From: Synergistaceae bacterium
Lineage (GTDB): Bacteria; Synergistota; Synergistia; Synergistales; Aminithiophilaceae
Direction: 5' to 3'
Length of the DNA: 64,000 nucleotides
NCBI GenBank assembly: GCA_016756725.1
Contig: JAESII010000012.1
Coordinates: 1 to 64,000 of the forward strand
A model generated the notes under the pieces. That model had not been told where the DNA came from, did not search any database, and saw only the letters and a list, made by a program, of their open reading frames with translations. Position numbers and translations under genes: made by a program. This document shows, in pieces, positions 57,244-64,000 of this stretch (position 1 is the first letter of the stretch; every line of letters starts with the position of its first letter).

Positions 57244-58078
57244 GCTGGAAGGCTGCCCTTCTGAGGGGAACGCGGGCCTTCCTCTCGTCGGGCCTTCGGG
57301 GACGTGGGGCCGCGGCCCTGATCGGTGGTCTGGCCTCCCTCGCCGGCCCAAGGCGGGATGTGGCCCTTCAGAATCTGGCCCGGGCCTTTCCCGATAGAGA
57401 TGCTTCCTGGAGAAAGGCTCAGATGCGACGCATCTATCACCACCTTGCCCTGGGTCTGGTCGAGTGTCAGGTGATCCAGAAAGACCCCACCCAGGTCCTG
57501 GGGTGGATCGAATCCGTCTCCGGCTGGACCATCTCGATCGGGCTCTGGATCAGGGGCGAGGCGTCGTCATGCTCACCGGCCATATCGGCAACTGGGAGCT
57601 TCTCGGGGCCTGGCTCTGCCAGAAGGGCTACCCCATGTATGCCGTCGTTCAGAGGAACGAGGACCCCGAGACGGAGGCTCTCATCGAAGAAAGCCGGCGC
57701 AGGATCGGCCTCAAGACCCTGTCGAAATCCTTTGGCCTCCGTGGGGTCGTCAAGGCTCTCCGGCAGGGGGCCGTCGTCGGACTCCTCGCCGATCAGCACG
57801 GCGGTGAGCTGACCGTCGACTTCATGGGCCACCCGGCGCGGACCTTCACGGGGCCGGCCGTGTTTTCCCTCCTGACGGGGGCGCCCATTGTCCCCGTCGT
57901 CTCCTTCCGCAGGGCACCCTTTCGGCACGAGGTGGTCGCTCTCCCCCCTCTGGCTCTGCCCCGAGGCGATCGCGACGCCCAGATCGAAGCCCTCACCGTC
58001 GAGGCGAACGAGCTTCTTGAAGGGCTGGTCCGACGTCATCCCGAGCAATGGCTCTGGCTTCACCGACGGTGGAGATAA
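57240..58078 (+). pseudogene. LpxL/HtrB-type acyltransferase, frameshifted
   Basis: The gene opens at TTG 57240 (overlapping the previous TGA, GGAGG 6 nt upstream) and encodes a normal N-terminus through VLGWIESVSG in one frame. From about 57520 the expected continuation (LDHLDRALDQGRGVVMLTG, HIGNWELLGAW, ADQHGGELTVDFMG, QWLWLHRRWR) lies in a second frame, and the first frame soon stops making sense. Adding one C in GGCTGG near 57523 would restore one continuous frame. The HX4E catalytic motif (HIGNWE) is intact. It could be a real recent inactivation, a sequencing error or an unusual recoding event. The intact family acylates lipid A or similar lipids at the inner membrane. Confidence 0.85.
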
Positions 58079-58124
58079 GACGGACGGAGGGGCCTCCCGA
58101 TCGGGAGGCCCCTCCGTCCGTCTT
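58077..58124. terminator. Bidirectional terminator
   Basis: A perfect 48-nt palindrome (arms 58077-58100 and 58101-58124), ending in TCTT on the plus strand and TCTT on the minus strand. It lies between the convergent acyltransferase and tautomerase genes. Confidence 0.75.
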
Positions 58125-58127
58125 GCC

Positions 58128-58316
58128 TCACTTCTTGTCGGCCATGAGGGTTCCGCCGACGGCATAATCCTTGCGGTCCATTTCGGAGAGGATGATCCGG
58201 ACCTGATCAGCCTTGACGTCGAGAGAGCGGCAAACTGCTTCGGTGACCTCCTGGACGAGGCGGCGTTTCTGTTCCGTCGTCCTTCCCTGGAGCAGGTGAA
58301 CCTGAAGGATGGGCAT
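58128..58316 (-). CDS. 4-oxalocrotonate tautomerase family protein
   Basis: 62 aa, matching the small 4-OT family. Start ATG 58316 makes Pro the residue after Met (MPILQVHLL), as required since Pro1 is the catalytic base after Met removal. EQKRRLVQEVTEAV, VRIILSEMDRKDYAVGG follow the family order. An AAAGGAGAG ribosome binding site supports this start over upstream in-frame ATGs. It catalyses keto-enol tautomerisation; the natural substrate is unknown. Confidence 0.9.
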   Translation of the reverse strand: MPILQVHLLQGRTTEQKRRLVQEVTEAVCRSLDVKADQVRIILSEMDRKDYAVGGTLMADKK

Positions 58317-58404
58317 GGTGATCTCTCCTTTCTCGGGGACGGGGTGGTCCTTGTCTTTCTTAGAGTAAGGAATTAGACTCTTTTTGAGAAGAGGGGGTGA
58401 GGCC

Positions 58405-59343
58405 ATGATCCTCGAATTCCTCTCCTCCGGCAGGCTCGTTCCCTTGCCAGAACCGATGGACCTCTCGGGATTGCCTCCGGAGGCACACAGGGCCCTGGTG
58501 GTTCTTCTGCCCTACGGCAGAGTCCTTGTCGGTGACGTCTGTTCCGGTTACGAGTGCTGGCTCTTCGGCAAACTCGACTGTTTCCCTTGGCGTGAGGTCG
58601 TCCTCTATGACGATTCGCCTCTCAACCTTCCCACCGAGGGACTCGGTGCCATTGCCCTTCCCCCTGCCGCCACGACCCGGCTGCGCCGTCTTCTCCTTGG
58701 CGACGTCGATCCCCCGGGCAGCCACAGACAGACCCTTAAGGTGCTCCTGCCCCTTCTCGCCGGGGAGGGACGTCATCTTCCCGCGGCTTCGGGAAGTCCT
58801 TTTGAAGAGCTTCTCGCCACCGATTCCGTCCTTCAGCGCGGCTATTGGGGGATCCGCTTCGCCCTTTATCAGAAGGACGAGGCCCTGCTGGAGAGGATCT
58901 CTCTCTGGTTGCGTCGATCGCGGCGCACCTTCGACGACGTCCAGGGGCTGCCTCTTTTCTGGGCGTCGCCGTCGGATGTTCCCAGCCGGAAGGCGCTGGA
59001 AACGCTTACTTCCCTCGGGTTCAGCGAAGACCAGATCATCGATTTCCGCTCCCCCGACAATCCCTCCATCCACCGCTCCCAGTGGGGTATCCTCCTGAAA
59101 CAGAGGCTCTCTGAAGGCTCTGAAGGAGAGGAGCTCGATAAGCGCCTTTGGCTCTTTTTCTCCGTTCCCCTCTGGGAAAACCTCCGACGCCGTGACAGCC
59201 TGACCCTTCCCGAAGCCTTCAAGGCCGCCCAAGGGTTTATCGAGGCCCGTGACGGCGAGCATTTCTTCAGGCCCTACCGCCCTCCCTGGCAGGACTGGAT
59301 TCCCGCTGCGGCCCTGGGGCCGGATCGGCACGAAGGCGTTTAA
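58405..59343 (+). CDS. Unknown protein of 312 aa
   Basis: The start ATG 58405 follows GGGGGTGAGG; an in-frame ATG at 58384 lacks support. The protein is soluble, with a beta-rich N-terminus (MILEFLSSGRLVPLP, HRALVVLLPYGRVLVGDV), several Trp residues, and alternating helices in the C-terminal half. No domain or catalytic motif is recognised. The gene is flanked by the divergent tautomerase gene and by the glpP promoter, so it stands alone. Confidence 0.7.
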   Translation: MILEFLSSGRLVPLPEPMDLSGLPPEAHRALVVLLPYGRVLVGDVCSGYECWLFGKLDCFPWREVVLYDDSPLNLPTEGLGAIALPPAATTRLRRLLLGDVDPPGSHRQTLKVLLPLLAGEGRHLPAASGSPFEELLATDSVLQRGYWGIRFALYQKDEALLERISLWLRRSRRTFDDVQGLPLFWASPSDVPSRKALETLTSLGFSEDQIIDFRSPDNPSIHRSQWGILLKQRLSEGSEGEELDKRLWLFFSVPLWENLRRRDSLTLPEAFKAAQGFIEARDGEHFFRPYRPPWQDWIPAAALGPDRHEGV

Positions 59344-59364
59344 TGAGCTGATCCATTCTGGCAG

Positions 59365-59393
59365 TTGTCGAAACTTCACCGATGCGCTAATAT
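59365..59393 (+). promoter_or_regulatory. Promoter of glpP
   Basis: TTGTCG (59365-59370), a 17-nt spacer, then TAATAT (59388-59393), 80 nt before the glpP start codon. It may serve the whole glycerol operon. Confidence 0.58.
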
Positions 59394-59473
59394 AGAGGCG
59401 GCTTCTCGGTCCGTCTTGTTTAATCTTTTCCTTTTCCCGCGGAAACAACTGATCTTGACGCCAAGGAGGAGAC

Positions 59474-60052
59474 ATGGCCCAGGGGAAGACCGTCCAAGCT
59501 GTTCGTGATCTTTTCAAGGCCTATCCCGTCGTTCCCGCCCTGAGGACGGGAAGAGACGTTGATCGCGCCGTGAAGCTCGGGCCGCGGGCCGTCTTCCTCC
59601 TCGGTTCTTCTGTCCTTGATTTCGCCGGAAAGATCAAGGCCCTTCAGGGAGCGGGGCACGTCGTCTTCGTCCACTTCGATCTCATCGAGGGACTTCGCGC
59701 TGACGGGGCGGCCCTGGACTACCTCCTTTCCGAGGCGGCTCCGGAAGGGGTCATCAGCACTCACAAGTCCGTCATCGATCTGGCCAAGAAGGCCGGTCTG
59801 CTCCGGATCCTGCGGATCTTCGTCCTCGACTCCGAAGCGGTCCGCAAAGGGCGTCAACTCGTCACCACCGTCAAGCCCGATTTCGTCGAACTCCTCCCCG
59901 GTGTCGCCCTGACCGCCGTTGAAGAGCGTCTTCTTCGTGATTTTTCCGTTCCTCTCATCGGAGGGGGACTGATCACGGAGCTCAGTCAAGTCCACTCCAT
60001 CCTCAAGAAGGGAGTCACCGCCGTCTCCACCAGCGACGCATCCCTCTGGTGA
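59474..60052 (+). CDS. glpP: Glycerol-3-phosphate responsive antiterminator
   Basis: 192 aa. It matches the GlpP family of TIM-barrel RNA-binding regulators: PVVPALRTGRDVDRA, VFLLGSSVLDF, VHFDLIEGL, GVISTHKSVIDLAKK, DFVELLPGVA and GGGLITE. When bound to glycerol-3-phosphate it prevents termination in the leaders of glp transcripts. AAGGAGGAG precedes the ATG. The next gene is glpF, 212 nt away, and the gap contains a terminator-like hairpin (60119-60150), the expected kind of target. Confidence 0.92.
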   Translation: MAQGKTVQAVRDLFKAYPVVPALRTGRDVDRAVKLGPRAVFLLGSSVLDFAGKIKALQGAGHVVFVHFDLIEGLRADGAALDYLLSEAAPEGVISTHKSVIDLAKKAGLLRILRIFVLDSEAVRKGRQLVTTVKPDFVELLPGVALTAVEERLLRDFSVPLIGGGLITELSQVHSILKKGVTAVSTSDASLW

Positions 60053-60264
60053 TTTCCGTCACTGCCCCACGATAACTCCGTTTCTCCTATACCCGGCCCC
60101 TAGAGATCATAGAGAGAGGTACCGGAGGCGTCCGTCCTGCGGTGCTTTTGTCGTATCCGTCTTGAGGTTCGCAAGAACCTGGCGAGGGAGGGGATAGCTG
60201 GAGCAAAAAATGTGGTGGCTTTTTGTGGTCTTTTCCCTTGAGTCTTTTTGCGAAGGAGGTCTGA
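60053..60264 (+). promoter_or_regulatory. glpF leader, probable GlpP target region
   Basis: 212 nt between glpP and glpF with no gene. It holds a terminator-like hairpin at 60119-60150, a perfect 6-bp hairpin with a GCAA loop at 60165-60180, and a purine-rich AGCAAAAAATG region that can pair with CTTTTTGC further down (60203-60209 with 60244-60250). No clear promoter was found inside. The pattern fits a leader where GlpP antiterminates. No individual GlpP-binding motif can be named from sequence alone. Confidence 0.5.
60119..60150 (+). terminator. Terminator-like hairpin in the glpF leader
   Basis: GTACCG (60119-60124) pairs with CGGTGC (60140-60145, one G-T pair), and AGG (60126-60128) pairs with CCT (60136-60138) after a G-G mismatch. 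The loop is 7 nt. TTTTG follows. A candidate for control by GlpP. Confidence 0.5.
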
Positions 60265-60996
60265 ATGGCAATGACGAATCTTCTGGGAGAGTTTATCGGA
60301 ACTCTGGTGCTGGTGACTTTTGGTGACGGTGTCGTCGCAAACGCGCTTCTCAGCAAATCAAAGGGGCAGAACGCAGGCTGGGTTCACATCACCGTCGGGT
60401 GGGGTGCCGCCGTCGTGATGGGCGTTTTCGCCGCCATCGCATGCGGCGCTCCTCAGGCGGACATCAATCCCGCCGTGACCATCGCCAAGACGCTTGCTGG
60501 TGTCTACACGGTTTCTCAATCCGTCGCCACGATGCTTGCCCAAGTTGCGGGTGCCTTCTGCGCCGGCATCATCGTTTGGCTGGTCTACCTAGGTCACTGG
60601 GAGGAAACGGCCGATCCTGGTCTGAAGCTCGCCGTCTTCTCGACGGGACCCGCCATTCGCAACAGCACGCATAATTTCATCACCGAGGCAATCGGTACCA
60701 TCTTCCTCATCGTTCCCATCATGTTCATCTTCTCCAAGAACGTCGGTGGTCTCGCTCCTGGCTTCGGCCCCTTCCTGGTCGGCTGGCTGGTTATGGTCAT
60801 CGGTATGGCCCTCGGCGGCCCCACAGGCTATGCCATCAATCCCGCCCGTGACCTGGGTCCCCGCATCGCTCACGCCGTGCTGCCCATCGCCGGCAAGGGC
60901 GATTCTGACTGGGGCTATGCCTGGGTTCCCGTCGTCGGCCCCCTTGTCGGCGGCGCGGTGGCCTTCTTCATCGCCCGTGCCCTTGGCGTGATGTAA
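60265..60996 (+). CDS. glpF: Glycerol facilitator, MIP/aquaporin family
   Basis: 243 aa, about six membrane helices. Two half-helix NPA motifs are present: DINPAVTIAKT (about residues 70-80) and AINPARDLGPR (about 191-201), the second with the Asp-Leu-Gly-Pro-Arg sequence typical of aquaglyceroporins. It lets glycerol enter by facilitated diffusion. AAGGAGG is 8 nt before the ATG. It heads the glpF-dhaKLM-glpK cluster; a hairpin separates it from dhaK. Confidence 0.94.
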   Translation: MAMTNLLGEFIGTLVLVTFGDGVVANALLSKSKGQNAGWVHITVGWGAAVVMGVFAAIACGAPQADINPAVTIAKTLAGVYTVSQSVATMLAQVAGAFCAGIIVWLVYLGHWEETADPGLKLAVFSTGPAIRNSTHNFITEAIGTIFLIVPIMFIFSKNVGGLAPGFGPFLVGWLVMVIGMALGGPTGYAINPARDLGPRIAHAVLPIAGKGDSDWGYAWVPVVGPLVGGAVAFFIARALGVM

Positions 60997-61005
60997 CTGA
61001 TTTTA

Positions 61006-61037
61006 AATCCTTCCGGGCCCTCTGGCCCGGAAGGATT
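61006..61037 (+). terminator. Hairpin between glpF and dhaK
   Basis: A perfect 14-bp stem (61006-61019 with 61024-61037) with a CTCT tetraloop. No T-run follows, so it may act as a partial terminator or mRNA stability element rather than a full stop. Confidence 0.55.
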
Positions 61038-61069
61038 GCCCTCCATGGCAGAAGGGAGGAAAAAAATCG

Positions 61070-62068
61070 ATGAAAAAGCTGATGAACAAGGTCGATGACG
61101 TCGTCGTCCAGTCCCTGGCGGGGTTGGAAGCGGCCCATCCCGGTCTGGTGAAGCTCCATCCCTCGGTCAAGGCCGTCCTCCGCGGCGACGCCCCGAAGGC
61201 GAAGGTTGCCGTCATCTCCGGCGGCGGAAGCGGACATGAGCCCCTTCACGGCGGCTATGTCGGTTACGGCATGCTTGACGCAGCCTGCCCCGGCGAGGTT
61301 TTCACGTCGCCGACGCCCGATCAGATGTACGAGGCGGCCAAGGCCGTCGAGGGCGGCAAGGGCGTTCTCTTCATCGTCAAAAACTACACCGGTGACGTGA
61401 TGAACTTCCAGATGGCCGCCGACATGCTCTCCGGAGAGGGCGTCAACGTGGCTCAGGTCGTCATCGATGACGACGTCGCCGTCCAGGACTCGCTCTACAC
61501 GGCAGGACGCCGCGGCGTGGGCGGAACCGTCCTGGCCGAGAAGATCGTCGGCGCCAAGGCCGAGGCGGGGGGAAGTCTGGAAGAGGTCAAGGCCCTCTGT
61601 GAGAAGGTCAACAGCCAGGTCCGGTCCATGGGCATGGCCCTCACGCCCTGCACCGTTCCCGCAGCGGGCAAGCCGACGTTCACTCTCGCCGATGACGAGA
61701 TGGAGATCGGCATCGGCATTCATGGAGAGCCTGGCCGTCAGAGGATGAAGCTTCAGTCCGCCAAGGAGATCGTCGAGATGATGGCCAAGGCCATCGTCGA
61801 TGACCTTCCCTTCAAGGCCGGCGATGAGGTCTTGGCCTTCGTCAACGGCATGGGCGGAACGCCCCAGATGGAGCTCTACCTCGCCTACAATGATCTGGCG
61901 TCCTACCTCAGGGAAAAGGGGATCGTCATCGCCCGCTCCCTGGTGGGGAACTACATAACAAGCCTGGAGATGCAGGGTTTTTCCATCACCCTGCTGAAGC
62001 TTGACGACGAGCTGAAAGCCCTTTGGGACGCCCCCGTCGAGACGGCTGGACTCCGGTGGGGGAGGTAG
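61070..62068 (+). CDS. dhaK: Dihydroxyacetone kinase subunit DhaK
   Basis: 332 aa, the size of bacterial DhaK. Substrate-binding features: [19 protein letters not shown] with the first Gly-rich loop, DYTGDVMNF-like [10 protein letters not shown], and the covalent His in GIGIHGEPG (about residue 220), which forms a hemiaminal with dihydroxyacetone. GGGAGG precedes the ATG. It forms a complex with DhaL and DhaM that uses PTS phosphate to make dihydroxyacetone phosphate. Confidence 0.95.
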   Translation: MKKLMNKVDDVVVQSLAGLEAAHPGLVKLHPSVKAVLRGDAPKAKVAVISGGGSGHEPLHGGYVGYGMLDAACPGEVFTSPTPDQMYEAAKAVEGGKGVLFIVKNYTGDVMNFQMAADMLSGEGVNVAQVVIDDDVAVQDSLYTAGRRGVGGTVLAEKIVGAKAEAGGSLEEVKALCEKVNSQVRSMGMALTPCTVPAAGKPTFTLADDEMEIGIGIHGEPGRQRMKLQSAKEIVEMMAKAIVDDLPFKAGDEVLAFVNGMGGTPQMELYLAYNDLASYLREKGIVIARSLVGNYITSLEMQGFSITLLKLDDELKALWDAPVETAGLRWGR

Positions 62069-62078
62069 ACAGAAGACG

Positions 62079-62717
62079 ATGAATCTCGACGTCCAGGGAA
62101 TGCTCAAGGCCATCGACGCCATCGGCACCACGCTGGAAGCTCACAAGGACTATCTGACCGACCTCGATTCAGCTATCGGTGACGCCGACCACGGCATCAA
62201 CATGAACCGCGGTTTCACCAAGGTCCGGGAAAAGGTCTCCCAAGGGACCTACGGCGACCTCGGCGCCATCCTCAAAGACGTGGCCATGACCCTCATGTCC
62301 AGCGTCGGCGGAGCCTCCGGCCCTCTCTACGGGACGTTCTTCATGCGCATGTCGATGAAGCTGGCCGGACTGCAGGCGGCGGATGCCTCTTCCCTGGCGG
62401 CGGCTATGGAGGAGGGCCTCAAGGGGATCGTGGCCCTCGGCAAGGCTCAGCTGGAAGACAAGACCATGGTCGATGCCCTGTCGCCGGCCGTGGAGGCCCT
62501 GAAGAAGGCTGCAGGAACGGGAGCCTCCCTGACGGAGGCCCTCGAGGCCGCGGTGTTGGCCGCTCAAGCCGGCATGGAGAGTACCGTCCCCCTCGTCGCG
62601 AGAAAGGGCCGGGCCAGTTATCTTGGTAAGCGCTCGGTCGGTCATCAGGATCCGGGGGCGACGTCGACGTACCTGATCCTGTCGACACTTCTGATGTCCC
62701 TCAAGGAAGTGGCCTGA
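62079..62717 (+). CDS. dhaL: Dihydroxyacetone kinase subunit DhaL
   Basis: 212 aa. The nucleotide/Mg site is GDADHGINMNRGF at about residues 31-43, with SSVGGASGPLYGTFFM and KGRASYLGKRSVGHQDPGA following. DhaL keeps a bound ADP that is rephosphorylated by DhaM and transfers the phosphate to DhaK-bound dihydroxyacetone. It follows dhaK by 10 nt, and dhaM begins on the base after its stop, so all three are co-translated. Confidence 0.95.
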   Translation: MNLDVQGMLKAIDAIGTTLEAHKDYLTDLDSAIGDADHGINMNRGFTKVREKVSQGTYGDLGAILKDVAMTLMSSVGGASGPLYGTFFMRMSMKLAGLQAADASSLAAAMEEGLKGIVALGKAQLEDKTMVDALSPAVEALKKAAGTGASLTEALEAAVLAAQAGMESTVPLVARKGRASYLGKRSVGHQDPGATSTYLILSTLLMSLKEVA

Positions 62718-63116
62718 ATGATCGCCCTTCTCGTCATTTCCCACAGTGCCGAGGTGGCTCGGGGTATCTGTTCCATTGCCGCTCAGATGGCGGGGCCGTC
62801 CGTTCCCCTGGAAGGGTGCGGGGGGACGGAGGAGGGGGCTCTGGGAACGTCCGTCCCGGCCATCCTTGAGGCCATGGAGCGCCTCATGGCTCGATCGGAA
62901 GGGCTTGTCGTCGTCCCCGACCTGGGTAGTGCCGTACTGGCTGCCCGTACGGCCCGGGAGATGATCGAAGGTGGGGCGGAGCGGATTGTCATCGCCGACG
63001 GGCCGGTCCTGGAGGGAACGGTCCTGGCTGCCGTCGAGGCCAGCGTGGGTGCCGGTCTCGAGCGGGTGGCCTCCGTCGTCGGCGAAGCGAGAGATCTGAA
63101 GAAGACACAGGACTGA
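62718..63116 (+). CDS. dhaM: PTS-type phosphotransfer subunit DhaM (EIIA domain only)
   Basis: 132 aa, the single-domain form with only the mannose-type EIIA-like fold: the phospho-His is in VISHSAEVARG at residue 9, followed by ALGTSVPAILEAME, VVPDLGSAVL and ERIVIADGPVLEG. It should receive phosphate from HPr, so general PTS proteins must be encoded elsewhere. The long E. coli DhaM with fused HPr and EI domains is not the type here. Its ATG directly follows the dhaL stop. Confidence 0.92.
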   Translation: MIALLVISHSAEVARGICSIAAQMAGPSVPLEGCGGTEEGALGTSVPAILEAMERLMARSEGLVVVPDLGSAVLAARTAREMIEGGAERIVIADGPVLEGTVLAAVEASVGAGLERVASVVGEARDLKKTQD

Positions 63117-63162
63117 GGCCAGCGGTCTCAGTCCCCGATGAAGAAATGAAGGAGGGATTGTC

Positions 63163-64000
63163 ATGTCCGAAAAGAAGTACGTTGTGGCCATTGACCAGGG
63201 AACGACGAGCAGCCGCTGCATCGTTTTCGACCTCGAAGGGACCCCGATCAGCTCTCACCAGATGGAGCACGAGCAGATCTATCCCAAGCCGGGCTGGGTT
63301 GAGCATAACCCCATGGAGATCTGGTCCCGGACTCAGGACGTGATCCGTGAGGCCATCAACAGCAACGGCGTCAGGCCTGCTGAGATCGGGGCCATCGGGA
63401 TCACCAACCAGCGCGAGACGACCGTCGTCTGGGAAAAGGCCACGGGCAAGCCGATCTACAACGCCATCGTCTGGCAGTGCATGAGGACCCAGGACTTCTG
63501 CACCGAATGGCAGAAGAAGGCCGGCTGGGAGAAGAAGGTCAATGACCTCACGGGACTTGTCATCAGCCCCTACTTCTCGGGGACCAAGATCAAGTGGATC
63601 CTCGACAACGTCCCCGGTGCCAGGGAGAGAGCCGAGAAGGGCGAGATCCTCTTCGGCAACATCGACACCTGGGTCATCTGGAACCTCACCGGCGGTCCCA
63701 ACGGCGGCGTCCACGTCACCGATGTGACCAACGCCTCGCGGACGCTCCTCATGAACATCGAGACCCTCCAGTGGGACAAGGAGATGATGGAGTTCCTCGG
63801 CGTTCCCGAGGCGATGCTGCCAGCCATCAAGCCGAGCAGCCACGTCTACGGCAAGACCACCGCCAATGGCGCCTTCGGCATGGAGATTCCCGTCGCCGGC
63901 GACCTCGGTGACCAGCAGGCGGCTCTCTTCGGCCAGACCTGCTACGACGTCGGCGAGGCGAAGAACACCTACGGCACGGGCTGCTTCATGCTCCTCAATA
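63163..64000 (+). CDS. glpK: Glycerol kinase (3' end outside the window)
   Basis: The first 279 aa of about 500 are present. FGGY kinase motifs: [16 protein letters not shown] at about residues 8-23, [14 protein letters not shown] and a C-terminal part with [16 protein letters not shown] and NTYGTGCFM. The substrate loop contains [10 protein letters not shown]. It phosphorylates glycerol to glycerol-3-phosphate, the GlpP effector. AAGGAGGGA precedes the ATG. The gene runs off the right edge, so its terminator cannot be judged. Confidence 0.95.
   Translation, partial: MSEKKYVVAIDQGTTSSRCIVFDLEGTPISSHQMEHEQIYPKPGWVEHNPMEIWSRTQDVIREAINSNGVRPAEIGAIGITNQRETTVVWEKATGKPIYNAIVWQCMRTQDFCTEWQKKAGWEKKVNDLTGLVISPYFSGTKIKWILDNVPGARERAEKGEILFGNIDTWVIWNLTGGPNGGVHVTDVTNASRTLLMNIETLQWDKEMMEFLGVPEAMLPAIKPSSHVYGKTTANGAFGMEIPVAGDLGDQQAALFGQTCYDVGEAKNTYGTGCFMLLN

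Noticed and set aside
1-64000. CRISPR array, insertion sequences, prophage, tRNA genes
   Set aside because: No regularly spaced repeats, transposase or integrase motifs or tRNA-like cloverleaf segments were seen on reading the intergenic regions; a dedicated scan (tRNAscan, CRISPR finder) would be decisive.

Overview
The window is a 64 kb, GC-rich stretch of chromosome with dense, mostly operonic genes and almost no mobile DNA. No insertion sequence, integrase, CRISPR array or tRNA gene was seen. The only RNA gene recognised is a 5S rRNA at the left edge. Secreted proteins, a lipid A type (LpxL/HtrB) acyltransferase reading frame and a Slt70-like lytic transglycosylase point to a diderm bacterium. 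Together with the anaerobe-flavoured gene set (CoA-disulfide reductase/rhodanese, ferritin, flavin reductase-like protein, CitG) this is compatible with a high-GC Synergistota-type anaerobe. That placement is an inference from gene content, not a homology search.

Layout. 1-190: 5S rRNA and its terminator. 509-4214 (minus): a sirtuin followed by four secreted proteins of unknown function. 4370-10068 (plus): a xanthine/uracil permease, a FAD oxidoreductase, ferritin, a flavin reductase-like protein, a TIGR02757-type protein and an unknown protein. 10122-17368 (plus): a compact Ser/Thr phospho-signalling cassette made of two membrane vWA-FHA proteins, a PP2C phosphatase, a zinc-ribbon FHA protein and a membrane kinase with a very long TPR domain. 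It is followed by an EAL-CBS-GGDEF cyclic-di-GMP protein. 19335-24627: an eIF1/SUI1-like factor, a DUF255 thioredoxin-fold protein, 4-alpha-glucanotransferase and an unknown coiled-coil-rich protein. 24632-31637: an XRE regulator with an ImmA/IrrE protease, CitG (apparently started at AUA), glutaredoxin, a LysR regulator, a lytic transglycosylase, a YbaK protein, a PPC-domain protein and an asparaginase-like protein. 31729-37818: TrkA/TrkH potassium uptake, CheV, dCMP deaminase and an HD hydrolase.

37826-44491 holds an Mre11-Rad50-HerA-NurA operon. Its four genes overlap by 4 bases at every junction. This is the archaeal arrangement for DNA double-strand-end resection, here in a bacterium. 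Downstream are a NarL-type two-component system coupled to a glycosyltransferase, a beta-CASP RNase, an unknown secreted protein, TyrRS, a CoA-disulfide reductase with a rhodanese domain behind a palindromic operator, a duplicated substrate-binding-like protein, a possible glycosyltransferase, and a frameshifted LpxL-like acyltransferase.

59474-64000 is a glycerol/dihydroxyacetone unit: the GlpP antiterminator, a leader with a terminator-like hairpin, the GlpF facilitator, DhaK-DhaL-DhaM and the start of GlpK, which runs off the right edge. GlpP probably controls read-through into glpF-dhaKLM-glpK. The cell can therefore import glycerol, phosphorylate it, and phosphorylate dihydroxyacetone with PTS phosphate.

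The two most noteworthy systems are the vWA/FHA/PP2C/kinase cassette and the Mre11-Rad50-HerA-NurA operon. Neither family set is new in itself. Their exact composition and organisation here are worth checking.
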